Part shown: positions 20,406 to 29,835 of the stretch, one piece after another | Layout of the letters: the number at the start of each line of letters is the position of its first letter | Position numbering within the stretch: the first letter of the stretch is position 1 | Origin: Cohnella ginsengisoli | GTDB lineage: Bacteria > Bacillota > Bacilli > Paenibacillales > Paenibacillaceae | Assembly (NCBI RefSeq): GCF_029525555.1 | Contig: NZ_JAPDHZ010000006.1 | Coordinates: 248,001 to 312,000, forward strand | DNA length: 64,000 nt | Direction: 5' to 3' | Program-made: the position numbers and the translations under genes | The notes under the pieces: model-generated | Database searches by the model: none | Told to the model about the DNA's origin: nothing | What the model saw: only the letters and a program-made list of their open reading frames with translations

Positions 20406-22025
20406 ATGAAAAAGAAAAACGCAAGCTTGCTGCTTATGCTTTCCCTATCGCTGGGCGTAACCGCTTGTTCCGCTAACAAGGAAGAAGCTCAGCCGACCAG
20501 CTCGAGCGGCAGTACCAGTACGGCCCCGGCCGCCAGCTCTGCAGGCGCGACGGCTTCGTCAAGCGCGGACCCTATCGCCAAGAAGCTCGACATCTCGCTG
20601 TTCGAAGGCGTGTGGTCGGCCATTCCGGATCCGAACGGAGCGGGCGTTCAGGCGATCAACGAGAAGTTCAACGTTAATTTTAAGGCTAACCTGGTCCCTT
20701 TCGACCAAGGCGGACAGAAGATGGCCGTGCTCATGGCTTCGGGCGACATGCCGGATTTCGTAGGCCTTGGAGGCGCGGATCCCAGCTACTTGAAGTGGGC
20801 GAAGCAAGGTGCATTCCTGCCGCTGAACGACTATATCGACAAGTATCCGGTGCTGAAGCTCATTCCCAAGACCGCCTGGGACTCCGTTACGGTAGACGGC
20901 AACATCTACGCGATTCCCCGGTTTTTCACGACCAAATACAGGAACGTGCCGATCATCCGGAAGGACTGGCTCGACAAACTCAACTTGCAGATGCCGACGA
21001 CCTACGAAGAACTGCTGAACGTAGCCAAAGCGTTCACCTTCGACGACCCCGACGGCAACGGGAAGGACGACACCTACGGATTCGTCATGGCCAACGGCTT
21101 GGATAACGAGATGGCCATGGGCTCCGGCTTCTACAGCGACACCTGGTCGATGAAGAACGATAAAGGCCAGTACCTCCCGGGCATTATTACGGATGCCAGC
21201 AAGCAGCGCATCCAGTTCCTTCGCGACGCGTTCAAAGCGGGCGTCGTCCCCAAGGATTGGCCGGTATTGACCTACAAGGACAACCGGACGACGTTTTATG
21301 GCGGCAAAGCCGGTATCTATTACGATGGCACGCCAGGCAACAAAGGCTTGTTCGATCAACTGTTCAAGGCGGCTCCGAGCGCAGTCGTGGAGACCATTCC
21401 GCCATTCAAGGCGCCGGACGGCTCGCAGGCGCTGCCGGGTCTGAGCGGCTGGTACCAGATGTATTCGCTGAACGGCAAGCTCAAGAACGATCCCGACAAA
21501 GTCGACCGCATTTTGAGCATGATCAACTACTTCGCTACCTTTATTCCTCCCGAACAGCAGAACGAGAACAATCCCGATTTCGACTGGAAAAACGGCGGCG
21601 TCGGAAAAGGCTATACGATGGAGAACGGCATTGCGAATTTCCCGGAAGAATCCTTGAGCCAACGTCCGAAATCGTATCTGGAGATCGCGGAGTGGGCGCC
21701 TAGCGACGAAGCGCTGCAGGTCGAGAAAAAAGCAACGAACCCGATTCAAAAGGCGTACGCCGAAAAAGCGGTGAAGCTGTGGTCGACGCCCGGCATGACG
21801 TATATCAACCCGGTATTCAGCATTCATTCGGACTTGTACGATACGAAGTTCTGGGAACTGAACACGAAGCTGATCGACGAACAAACGAAGATGATCGTCG
21901 GCAATTCTTCTATGGACAACTGGGATAAAATGGTCCAGGATTTCCTTAAAAACGGCGGACAGGATGTCATTGACGAAGTGAACAAAAAGATGCAGGAAGC
22001 AGGCGCGGAACCGACGTACAGATAA
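20406..22025 (+). CDS. LplA-like extracellular solute-binding lipoprotein
   Basis: Intact binding protein, 539 residues. CGGAGG precedes the ATG; the signal peptide ends in the lipobox GVTAC, followed by a Ser/Thr/Ala-rich spacer typical of surface lipoproteins. The calcium-loop-like DDPDGNGKDDTYGF and TTKYRNVPIIRKDWLDKLNL are hallmarks of large Paenibacillus sugar-binding proteins. It delivers substrate to the two permeases just upstream. The substrate probably comes from the glycan cleaved by the enzymes that follow. Confidence 0.92.
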   Translation: MKKKNASLLLMLSLSLGVTACSANKEEAQPTSSSGSTSTAPAASSAGATASSSADPIAKKLDISLFEGVWSAIPDPNGAGVQAINEKFNVNFKANLVPFDQGGQKMAVLMASGDMPDFVGLGGADPSYLKWAKQGAFLPLNDYIDKYPVLKLIPKTAWDSVTVDGNIYAIPRFFTTKYRNVPIIRKDWLDKLNLQMPTTYEELLNVAKAFTFDDPDGNGKDDTYGFVMANGLDNEMAMGSGFYSDTWSMKNDKGQYLPGIITDASKQRIQFLRDAFKAGVVPKDWPVLTYKDNRTTFYGGKAGIYYDGTPGNKGLFDQLFKAAPSAVVETIPPFKAPDGSQALPGLSGWYQMYSLNGKLKNDPDKVDRILSMINYFATFIPPEQQNENNPDFDWKNGGVGKGYTMENGIANFPEESLSQRPKSYLEIAEWAPSDEALQVEKKATNPIQKAYAEKAVKLWSTPGMTYINPVFSIHSDLYDTKFWELNTKLIDEQTKMIVGNSSMDNWDKMVQDFLKNGGQDVIDEVNKKMQEAGAEPTYR

Positions 22026-22040
22026 AGTTTCGAACAATAG

Positions 22041-22073
22041 GAAGGGAGGGACGCTACCTGGGTTCCTCCCTTC
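22041..22073 (+). terminator. stem-loop after the binding protein gene
   Basis: Perfect nine-base stem GAAGGGAGG / CCTCCCTTC with a 15-base loop and no T run. Such loops after binding protein genes often protect the upstream mRNA or give partial termination, which raises binding protein over the downstream enzymes (inference). Confidence 0.5.
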
Positions 22074-22112
22074 TCTCCGGATTCTTGTCGGATCAGAGAG
22101 GATGAACAGATA

Positions 22113-22559
22113 ATGGCGAACTACCTGGAGCTCGACCTGGACAGCGTGGCCCGCATCGGGCTCATGTACCTGGACGGCGACCAATTCGAGGACGTGCAGC
22201 TCGACCGCCACGGCGATACGGACTATGACTTCGAGCGATTCGCGAACGTGAAGAACGATTTGACCCGATTGGAAAATATCAATCCCCGCCTGGCCGTCTG
22301 CGCCGTTCTCTGGCAGTTCCATCCGAAAAATCCCCGCCTGGCCGTGCCTGTCGTCGTCGGCAAGTCCTTGCCGCCGGAAGGATGGGCGCGTACGCCCGCC
22401 TGCGCCGAGATGATCCGGACGCGGGACAACGGCACGCCGCAAACGAGAAAGCGGGAAGCGGACCTGATCTCCACGTACTACCCGGTAAAAAACAGCGACG
22501 ACGAGATCGTCGGCGTGCTGGAGCTGCTGCAAGGCATGACCTATATCGAGGATCTATAA
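22113..22559 (+). CDS. unrecognised small acidic protein in glycan operon
   Basis: 148 residues, soluble, no signal peptide or TM. I do not recognise the family. The end, STYYPVKNSDDEIVGVLELL, resembles the last strands of PAS/Cache-type sensor folds, where a conserved ypVkn-dGeivGvle pattern is common, so a ligand-binding fold is possible. Two internal segments repeat ENINPRLAV and PKNPRLAV. It lies between the binding protein gene and the DUF4091 gene, 11 bases before the latter, so it probably serves the same pathway. Confidence 0.65.
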   Translation: MANYLELDLDSVARIGLMYLDGDQFEDVQLDRHGDTDYDFERFANVKNDLTRLENINPRLAVCAVLWQFHPKNPRLAVPVVVGKSLPPEGWARTPACAEMIRTRDNGTPQTRKREADLISTYYPVKNSDDEIVGVLELLQGMTYIEDL

Positions 22560-22570
22560 GGAGACCGACG

Positions 22571-24367
22571 ATGAACATCTACTTGCTTAAGGACTACGTG
22601 CGCGTTGACGGCGTTACCGGGGCGTTTATCGAAATGGAAGGCCGCGAGGAATTCGAGACGTTCGAACGGGACATCGAGTTGCATACCGCGATGAATCAAT
22701 ATGTCTCGTTCCAGGTGATCTTCGATACCGAAGGGGAAGCGATCACGGCATCCGACCTGTCGTTCGGCGAGCTCCGCGGGCCCGGCGGCGCGTTGACGCC
22801 GGATACGGAAGTGTTCGTCGAATGGTTCCACGAGACCGAGGGCTGCGCGGTTCCCGACTGTCTCGTCCCGCTGTCCGCGGAACGGCCCTTCCGCGTCCCG
22901 CAGGACGACGTCTACTTGCCGGGACAGAAGGTGGGCGCCCTCTGGGTGGACTGGTTCGTGCCGAAGGGGCTCGTGCCGGGCGAATACGCGGGGACGGTTC
23001 GCGCGCAAGCGAACGGTTCGGCGAAGGAATTCGGGCTGCGCCTCGTCGTTCACGCCGTTACCGTGCCCGACAAGAGCCTGATGACGGCGGATCTGAATGC
23101 GTATGCGGATTCCATTTCCCCGGTATTTCCGCACCTTGCCTCCAATCCGAACCGTTACGACGACGGCAGCTTTTTCGAAATGGAAAAGCAGGTCGTGGCG
23201 ATGTCCCGCGAGCATCGGGCGCTGTATCACAACTTGGGCTACAAGCATTCGGGCATCGTCGTGCCATCCTTTGCGCCCGAGCTGGAGGGAGAAGGGAAAA
23301 ACATTCGGGTCAAGTCCTGGGAGCGGTTCGATCGCCACTTCGGTCCCTATCTGGACGGCTCGGCCTTCCGCGGATCGCGCAGAGGCGCGTATCCGATCGA
23401 ATATTTGTACCTGCCCTTCCATATGAATTGGCCCGCCCGCTTCGAGAAGTGGGGGAAGAAGGGCTTCCGAACCGAAGTGCGCCGCATCATGGCTGAGTTC
23501 GTACGTCACTTCGAGGAGATGGGCTGGACCGAGACGGGCTTCGAGATTTTCCTGAACCATAAAAAGCACTACCGCTTCTACCCGTTCACGCTAGACGAGA
23601 TCTGGTACGAGCACGACGAGGAGCCGTTCGAGGCGTACTACGACATCATCAAGGAAACGTACGATACGACGGGCGTGCGCTTCCTGTTCCGGACCGACGA
23701 GAGCAATTATTACGGCGTTCACGCGCAGAACCATTATGCGGACTTCTGCGACCTGTGGGTCGTCAATACGGGGATGTTCAGCTGGTTCCCCGACGCCGCC
23801 GAGAACCTGAAGCAGAAGGGCAAGACGGTCTGGCTCTACGGCGGCGTCCTGCGCGGGCTCTCCGACAGCTTCGTCACGCAGTTCACCTCGCCGATGCACG
23901 CGTTCATGGCGGACGTCGACGGCTTCTGCGTCTGGAACGCCTTCGGCCACGGCGCGAGCGATTATCTGAAAGCGCCTATATCGGACGAGATCATCATGTA
24001 TCCCGGCGTCCGCTTCGGCTTGGAGGCTCCGCTGCCCTCCATCCGGCTGAAGTTCATGCGCAATACGATGCAGCTGGCCGATGCGATGATGGGCACGAAC
24101 GGCTTCGACATCGAGAGCAAATACGGCTTGAAGCGCAAGGTCAAAGACATCGTGAACAAGCATTACGGCTTTGATAGCGACGACGGCTGGTGGAAGGAAA
24201 CGCCGGACTTCGCGGACACGCCGCCTCGCTACTGGGATTTCGGCCGCGGCGGCGAAGTCGACAAGGCCTGCTCGCCGGCGCCTGCTTCAGGCAAGTCGCC
24301 GCGGATGATGGAGCGGCTCCGGCAAGAGGTGCTTGCCTACCTCGGCTCGACCGGATTATTCGAATGA
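22571..24367 (+). CDS. DUF4091 / GH123-like protein
   Basis: 598 residues, intact. An N-terminal beta domain (residues 1-170) is followed by a barrel-like domain with WVVNTGMFSWFPD, KTVWLYGGVLRG and DGFCVWNAFGHG, characteristic of DUF4091 proteins related to GH123 beta-N-acetylgalactosaminidases. Acidic residues of the DE-type active site (FRTDESNYYG) are present. No signal peptide is seen, suggesting action on imported sugars. A relationship to amino-sugar cleavage fits the NagB-like gene at the end of the operon; the exact activity is inferred. Confidence 0.75.
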   Translation: MNIYLLKDYVRVDGVTGAFIEMEGREEFETFERDIELHTAMNQYVSFQVIFDTEGEAITASDLSFGELRGPGGALTPDTEVFVEWFHETEGCAVPDCLVPLSAERPFRVPQDDVYLPGQKVGALWVDWFVPKGLVPGEYAGTVRAQANGSAKEFGLRLVVHAVTVPDKSLMTADLNAYADSISPVFPHLASNPNRYDDGSFFEMEKQVVAMSREHRALYHNLGYKHSGIVVPSFAPELEGEGKNIRVKSWERFDRHFGPYLDGSAFRGSRRGAYPIEYLYLPFHMNWPARFEKWGKKGFRTEVRRIMAEFVRHFEEMGWTETGFEIFLNHKKHYRFYPFTLDEIWYEHDEEPFEAYYDIIKETYDTTGVRFLFRTDESNYYGVHAQNHYADFCDLWVVNTGMFSWFPDAAENLKQKGKTVWLYGGVLRGLSDSFVTQFTSPMHAFMADVDGFCVWNAFGHGASDYLKAPISDEIIMYPGVRFGLEAPLPSIRLKFMRNTMQLADAMMGTNGFDIESKYGLKRKVKDIVNKHYGFDSDDGWWKETPDFADTPPRYWDFGRGGEVDKACSPAPASGKSPRMMERLRQEVLAYLGSTGLFE

Positions 24368-24385
24368 GGGGAGTCGACGGGCGGC

Positions 24386-25822
24386 ATGAAAACCAAACGG
24401 TACGTGGTCAGGCCTAAAGTGATCGACGACGTGCTGGACAATCCCGGCATCGGCTTCATGACCTTCCAACGGTTCAACGGCGATCGGCTGAACGAAGGCA
24501 ACGGCTGGACCGAAGGCTTCCCGATCGAATACCAGCCGGCAGGCGGGGATCTGTCCAACGAGCGGCATCCCCGCACGACGATCGCTTATTTCCGGCTTTA
24601 TTGGCAGTTCCTCGAGACCGCGCCGGGACAATACGATTGGGCGGTGATCGACCGCGCGCTGTCTACCGCCAAGGAACGCGGGCAGACGTTGATGCTGCGA
24701 ATCGCGCCCTACGGAGAGTCGACGGAGAAGACGGACGTGCCGGACTGGTATCGGGAGCTTCCGGGCGTGACCGGCAACCCGATCCAGCCGAAGTGGCTCG
24801 TCGATCCGGAGGATCCGCGGTACGCGCAATATTTCGGCGGCATGGTCCGGGCATTGGGCCGGCGCTACGACGGCCACCCCGGACTGGAAGCCGTAGACGT
24901 GTCCTTCGTCGGGCCGTGGGGAGAGGGCGAAGGCACGGAGAAGCTGACGGACCGGACGCGGGAAGCCTTGGTCGACGGCTATGTCGACAGCTTCCGCGAG
25001 ACGCCGCTCTTGATGCTCCTCACGGACGAGCGGACGAACCGGTATGCTTTGTCCCGCCGCAACGTCGGATACCGCGCGGACTGTCTGGGCGATATGGGCG
25101 GCAGCTGGACCAACCTGATGGAGATTCTGCCCGGCAGCGCGAACGACTATCACGATGTTCCGCTCGACTGGTCTCATATGATGGATCACTATCCGCAGAA
25201 AATCATCCAGAACGGCTTCCGCGACGCCTGGCAGAAGGCGCCAGTGTCGTTCGAGGTATGCTGGGTCGTGCAGGACTGGTACGACCGCAAGTGGGATATC
25301 GACTATATCATCGACCAATCGCTGAAGTGGCACATCTCCTCCTTCAACGCCAAGTCGTCTCCGATCCCGGAGGCGTGGGAGCCGAACGTCAGGCGTTGGC
25401 TGAACCGGATGGGCTACCGGCTCGCGCTTCGCAAGTTGACTTATCCTTGCGTCGTCCGGCCGGGCGGCGAGATGACGATCGCGACATGGTGGGAGAACCT
25501 CGGCGTCGCGCCGTGCTACCGCAAGTACGAGCTGGCGGTGCGGTTGAAGAACGAGCGGGACGAGATCGTATTGAAAACCGCTGCGGACATCCGGGCGTGG
25601 CTGCCCGGCGACAATCTGTACGATGGGGCGCTCCGGCTTCCGGATGCGCTGCAAGAAGGACATTATCAGGTAGCCCTCGGTCTGCTGGATCCGCATTCCG
25701 GCGAGCCGGCCATCCGGCTGGCCGTCGAAGGCAGGGGCCCGGACGGCTGGTACGCGGTCGGCGGCATCGAGGTCCGGCATCGAGACGAGGAGGTAGACGC
25801 AGCTGAACCTGAACCTTTTTGA
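24386..25822 (+). CDS. DUF4832 / beta-galactosidase-barrel-like protein
   Basis: 478 residues, intact. The N-terminal part reads as a TIM barrel (PGIGFMTFQRF, TIAYFRLYWQFLETAPGQYDW, QTLMLRIAPYGE, EAVDVSFVGPWGEGEG with a likely acid/base Glu), and the C-terminal half as a DUF4832 beta-sandwich (VRPGGEMTIATWWENLGVAPCY). Such proteins are often near glycan-use genes and resemble GH42/GH35-type hydrolases, but no activity is established. It starts 18 bases after the previous gene and overlaps the start of the next. Confidence 0.75.
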   Translation: MKTKRYVVRPKVIDDVLDNPGIGFMTFQRFNGDRLNEGNGWTEGFPIEYQPAGGDLSNERHPRTTIAYFRLYWQFLETAPGQYDWAVIDRALSTAKERGQTLMLRIAPYGESTEKTDVPDWYRELPGVTGNPIQPKWLVDPEDPRYAQYFGGMVRALGRRYDGHPGLEAVDVSFVGPWGEGEGTEKLTDRTREALVDGYVDSFRETPLLMLLTDERTNRYALSRRNVGYRADCLGDMGGSWTNLMEILPGSANDYHDVPLDWSHMMDHYPQKIIQNGFRDAWQKAPVSFEVCWVVQDWYDRKWDIDYIIDQSLKWHISSFNAKSSPIPEAWEPNVRRWLNRMGYRLALRKLTYPCVVRPGGEMTIATWWENLGVAPCYRKYELAVRLKNERDEIVLKTAADIRAWLPGDNLYDGALRLPDALQEGHYQVALGLLDPHSGEPAIRLAVEGRGPDGWYAVGGIEVRHRDEEVDAAEPEPF

Positions 25823-27735
25823 ACTGGAAAACTACTTCATTGACTACGACGTCCGGGACGAGCTGAAAAAGCTCGTGTACGATCGATCTATGGCTGCCTT
25901 CGCGCAAGGCGACCGGGACAGAGACGCGATCGCGGACCGGGGACAGCTGGAAGCCCGCCGGGAGATGCTGCGGGAGAAGCTCATCGCGGCGATCGGCGGG
26001 CTGCCTTCCGGCGATACGCCGCTTAACCCGCGGACGAGGGGCGTCGTCGCCCGCGAAGGCTATGTCATCGAGAAGGTGATGTTCGAATCCAGGCCTCGCG
26101 CCTATGTGACAGCAAACCTGTACGTGCCGGACGGCATCGACTCTCCCCGGGGAGCCGTGCTGTTCCTGTGCGGACACGACCACGAGGCGAAGCACGGCGA
26201 AGAGTATCAGACCGTATGCGGAATTCTGGTCAAGGCCGGCCTGGTGGTATTGGCGATGGACCCGATCGGGCAGGGCGAGCGCTTCAGCTACTACGACGCG
26301 TCGTCCGGCTCGCTCGCCGTGACCGACGGCATCGTCGAGCACGATTATGCCGGCCAGCAATGCTTGCCCCTCGGGGACGGACTAGCCCGGTATTTTCTGC
26401 ACGACGCGATGCGGGCCGTCGACTATCTGGCCGGCCGCCCCGAGGTCGATCCCGCGCGGATCGGCGTCACGGGCAATTCCGGGGGCGGCACGCAGACGAG
26501 CCTGATGATGCTGGCCGATCCCCGCATCGCGGCGGCCGCGCCGGCCACCTTCATCATGAGCCGAGAGAGCTATCTCGTCACCGGCCAAGCCCAGGACGCC
26601 GAGCAGATATGGTTCGGCATGACGGCCTTGGGGCTGGACCACGAGGACATTCTGATGGCGATGGCGCCGAAGCCGGTGCTGGTGCTCGCCGTCACGAACG
26701 ATTTCTTCCCGATCGAAGGCACGCACCGAACCGTCGAGCGAGTCCGGCGCATCTGGACGATGTACGGCTGCGAGGATCGGCTTCGTTTCGTCGAGGACGA
26801 CTCCCATCACAAGTACACCGTCCCGCTGGCGCAAGCCGCGGCCGGCTTCTTCCGCGAGCATCTGCTAGCGGACTCGGAGGAGCAGACGGCGGGGGGAAGC
26901 CGTCATGGTCGACCCTCGTCAGCTGTGGTGCACCGTGTCCGGACAGGTCCGCGGCGACATCCCGGATGCGCGCGGCGTCCACGAGGAGACCATGGACCGG
27001 CTGCGCGCGCTGGAGCAAGCCCGCGAAGCGCTGCCGGCCAAGGTCCGCAGGGAAGACGCGCTGGCCTGGCTGAAGGAGCGGGTATGGACGGCGCGCAGGG
27101 AGAGCCCGCTATACCCCCGCGTCACGCTGCTCGGACACTGGAACGGCCTGCGGGTACGGAGCGTCGTCTGGTGGAGCCAGGCGGGGCTGCACGGCCATGC
27201 GTTTCTTTTCGGCGATTCGGGGCGTACCGGCGAAGAAGGACCGGTGACGATCGCTTTATGGGAGAAGGGCACGCGCGATCTGCATCGGCATGCGCCGACG
27301 ATACGCAAGATCTGCGACGGCGGCCGACAGCTGGTGGTCCTCGACGTGTCGGGCAGCGGCGCGCTGAGTCCGAACGCGATTAACCGTTACGAGTCGTACG
27401 CGTTCTACGGCACCGTGCACAAGCTGACCACCGATCTGTTCTGGCTGGGCGACAGTCTGGCGGCCATGCGCGTCTACGACGTGATCCGCGCCCTCGACGT
27501 GGCCGAGAGGCTGAGCGGGGCGAACAAAGGAGACATTCAAATCTATACGACAGGCCGGTTCAGCCTTTACGCCCATCTGGCCAACGCGCTGGATTCGCGT
27601 ATCGCTCGCGTGGAAGCGGTGAGCGGAACGACCGACTTCAGCTCCTGGGTGAAGTCCCGGTACTACGACGAATACAATCATATTGGCTTTATCATGCCGG
27701 GGATGCTGCGCCACTTTGATTTGCAGGATCTGTAG
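25803..27735 (+). CDS. two-part alpha/beta-hydrolase (acetylxylan-esterase-like), CTG start, frameshifted
   Basis: Probable carbohydrate esterase of about 643 residues. The nucleophile elbow is GVTGNSGGGTQT with Ser226, followed by KPVLVLAVTNDFFPIEGTHR (acid) and DDSHHKYT (His). The second half (after 26905) is a related hydrolase-like domain. A six-G run at 26891-26896 breaks the frame between the halves; five G joins them. Alternatively the second half could be a separate gene with ATG 26905. The best ribosome site, AGGAGG at 25788-25793, is 9 bases from a CTG codon at 25803, and the following LNLNLFELENYFIDYD looks native; the first ATG/GTG/TTG in frame is GTG 25875, without a good site. 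Confidence 0.75.
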
Positions 27736-27806
27736 GGACAGAAGGAGCGGTAGGGATTTAAGATCGGAAGCTGGGAAGGAACTGAAGCAAAAGGGGGGGG
27801 ACTAGG

Positions 27807-28533
27807 TTGAATCTGCATGTGTGCGATACTGCCGAAGCGCTGGGCAGGGATGCCGCGAAGCAAAGCGTTCGTATCCTAGAGGACTGCTTGCGCGAACAGG
27901 GTTATGCAAGAATCGTGCTGTCCACGGGGGGCTTCGCAGTTTACGTTCTTCCGCGCGCTGGCCGCCGAGAAACTGGATTGGAGCAAGGTGGAGATGTTCC
28001 ATCTGGACGAATACGTCGGGCTCAAGGATACGCACCCGGCCAGCTTCCGCCTATACCTGCGCGAGCGATTCCTCTCGTTTGCGCCGGTCGGCCGCGCGCA
28101 TCTGATCGACGGGGAAGGCGACCTGGACGCGACCGTCGCCCGCCTCGGCGAAGAGATCGCGAGCGCGCCGATCGATCTGGCGCTCATCGGCATCGGCGAG
28201 AACGCGCATATCGCCTTTAACGATCCGCCGGCGGACTTTGACGATGAAGCGGCGTACAAAGTCGTAGACTTGGACGAGGCGTGCAAGGCGCAGCAGGTGC
28301 GCGAAGGCTGGTTCGAGTCGGCGGAGCGCGTGCCGCGCCAAGCGATCACGATGACGGTCCGGCAAATCTTGAGAAGCCGGCACATCATCTCCTGCGTGCC
28401 GCATCAGGTCAAGGCGCGGGCCATTCAGCACGCGCTTGCCGAAGGGGTCACGAACCGGGTCCCGGCATCCATTCTCAAGACGCACGCGAGCTGGGACTTG
28501 TATCTGGACCGCGAGTCATCTTCGTTGCTGTAG
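27807..28533 (+). CDS. nagB: glucosamine-6-phosphate deaminase/isomerase-like protein (frameshifted)
   Basis: Sugar-phosphate isomerase of the NagB family, about 241 residues after correction. Signatures: STGASQFTFFRAL (phosphate loop), FHLDEYVGL with the catalytic Asp, and LIGIGENAHIAFNDPPADF with active-site His. A six-G run at 27926-27931 breaks the frame; five G restores it. TTG start after AAGGGGGGGG. NagB converts glucosamine-6-P to fructose-6-P and ammonia; variants act on other amino-sugar phosphates, and the GIGENA-H variation (Ala for usual Gly) leaves room for this. It closes the carbohydrate operon. Confidence 0.8.
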
Positions 28534-28558
28534 TATATGTTGGCGCCTAAAAAGCTGG

Positions 28559-28587
28559 AGGGGTCTTCCTTAGGGGGAGGCCCCTTT
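28559..28587 (+). terminator. intrinsic terminator after nagB-like gene
   Basis: AGGGGTCTTCC pairs with GGAGGCCCCT (G-U pairs allowed), followed by TTTAT. It ends the glycan operon. Confidence 0.6.
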
Positions 28588-28765
28588 ATGTTGATAGATG
28601 ACAGATGCTTTCATTAAATAAAAAATCGCCGCAGAGAACGCCCCATTGGACAAGGTGGCACGGACAGCTCTCCGGAAGGGCCGACCGAGGTACCATAAAA
28701 AGTTGGAACTATGACGACTGCGCCAATCTCCTTATGATCGAATCAAACGACGAAGGAGAATGAAT

Positions 28766-29436
28766 ATGGGGTTCTGGCACAAGCTTGGGAAAACCGTCTA
28801 TATGCTTTCAGCCGCAGGGGTCGGAGCCGGATGCTTTTATGCATTCCTGTTTTTTGCCTTTAACCTTGGGGATAGTCTGCTAGGCCAGGATAACAAGGGA
28901 GCCGCTATCGCAGCAGCCGCTTTAGCGATGACGGTCACGGTCGGTTTTCTCTTCCTGGGAAGGCTGCTTTACGAATCCTATGAATATCTTCGGGGCTGCT
29001 ATATTTACGATGCCAGCTATTCAAAAGGGGTCTCATTACGTGGATGTGTACCAAGCGAATCGTGCCAAGCCTTATTTTACAAAGTACATACAGGAGCTCA
29101 AAAAAGACATCAGCCGAGCAGATCGCGCCAATAGAACTCGATGATAAGGGAAGTACAGCCGAAACATTAAGTTACTGGAAAGACGGGGGAGATACCATCC
29201 AGATCATGCTGAGAAAAAAGGATGGAATGCTGTCCGCCGAGGATTTAAAAACAGTAATAGCGGCCATTCCTCCTGCAAAGTATAAGGTGAGGATATCGAT
29301 TGATTACGGGAGTTTTAATGAATCTCCCTACGGTCAGTATTCGACTGTTATTTGGATTAGCAATCATTCATCGGAGCCGCCTCATTGCGACTCCGACGAT
29401 TATGAGAATAATCCGTGTACCGTTGTAGAGGAGTGA
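28766..29436 (+). CDS. unrecognised membrane protein (two frameshifts)
   Basis: After correction about 223 residues. AAGGAG at 28753-28758 suits the ATG at 28766 (7 bases) better than the ATG at 28760. Two TM helices lie near the N-terminus (TVYMLSAAGVGAGCFYAFLF and AAALAMTVTVGFLFLGRL), followed by a soluble domain with WKDGGDTIQIMLRKKDGML and a Cys-containing acidic tail. Breaks are at four G (29027-29030) and six A (29100-29105), after which the reading joins SKGSHYVDVYQANRAK and KKTSAEQIAPIELDDKG. I do not recognise the family and the neighbours give no clear hint. Confidence 0.55.
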
Positions 29437-29544
29437 TCGTCCTCTAGGGCAGCTTGGATCGTGACGCGGGTGACGCCTTCGCCGCTCCAGGCGGATTTTG
29501 AATTGAGAGATCCCATTTATCCATATGCGGGGGAGACCAACTAG

Positions 29545-29670
29545 ATGAACGGCCATGGCATCGAGCACCTCGCCATCAACGTCAACGACTTCGACTTTGT
29601 TTCTCGGCGAAACAGTTTTGATGCGGAACGTATACCGTCAAACTTGGGAGATAAACGCTGGCAACGATAG
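29545..29670 (+). pseudogene. 5' remnant of a VOC family gene
   Basis: The frame starts MNGHGIEHLAINVNDFDF, the first strand of a VOC domain (compare IDHIGINVNDL in the gene at 9306), but after about 18 residues it becomes unrelated and stops at 42 codons. GGGGGAG lies upstream. Most of the gene appears deleted. Confidence 0.5.
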
Positions 29671-29699
29671 TTGACAGCCTCGATAGAGCACTGTAAGAT
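29671..29699 (+). promoter_or_regulatory. strong sigma-A promoter
   Basis: Perfect -35 TTGACA (29671-29676), 17-base spacer, -10 TAAGAT (29694-29699). It drives the leader and symporter operon downstream. Confidence 0.8.
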
Positions 29700-29705
29700 A
29701 TAAAA

Positions 29706-29799
29706 AAACCAAGCTTTCCGGTGGGGAATGTTGGTTCATATTCGTCGACTGGACCGCCAGAGACAAAGGCGCCCTTCAAGGAGGGAGTCTTTGTTTTTT
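29706..29799 (+). promoter_or_regulatory. structured leader RNA with intrinsic terminator
   Basis: Between the promoter and the symporter gene the transcript can form a first hairpin AACCAA...TTGGTT (29708-29737) and a terminator ACAAAG-CCCT...AGGG-CTTTGT (29763-29793) followed by T runs. A terminator inside a leader points to transcription attenuation, by a riboswitch or an RNA-binding protein. I could not match it to a known riboswitch consensus. The remaining gap 29437-29544 shows nothing. Confidence 0.5.
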
Positions 29800-29835
29800 G
29801 TTTTTTATATCAAAATACGATAGGGGAAGTTGCGG

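Noticed and set aside
26905..27735. Separate second esterase gene starting at 26905
   Set aside because: An ATG with a G-rich stretch before it exists, but the simple G6 to G5 change joins both halves in one frame like the other breaks; kept as an alternative only.
29706..29799. ykkC/guanidine riboswitch before the symporter
   Set aside because: CTGGACCG-CAGAG looked slightly similar, but the other conserved blocks of the class are missing.
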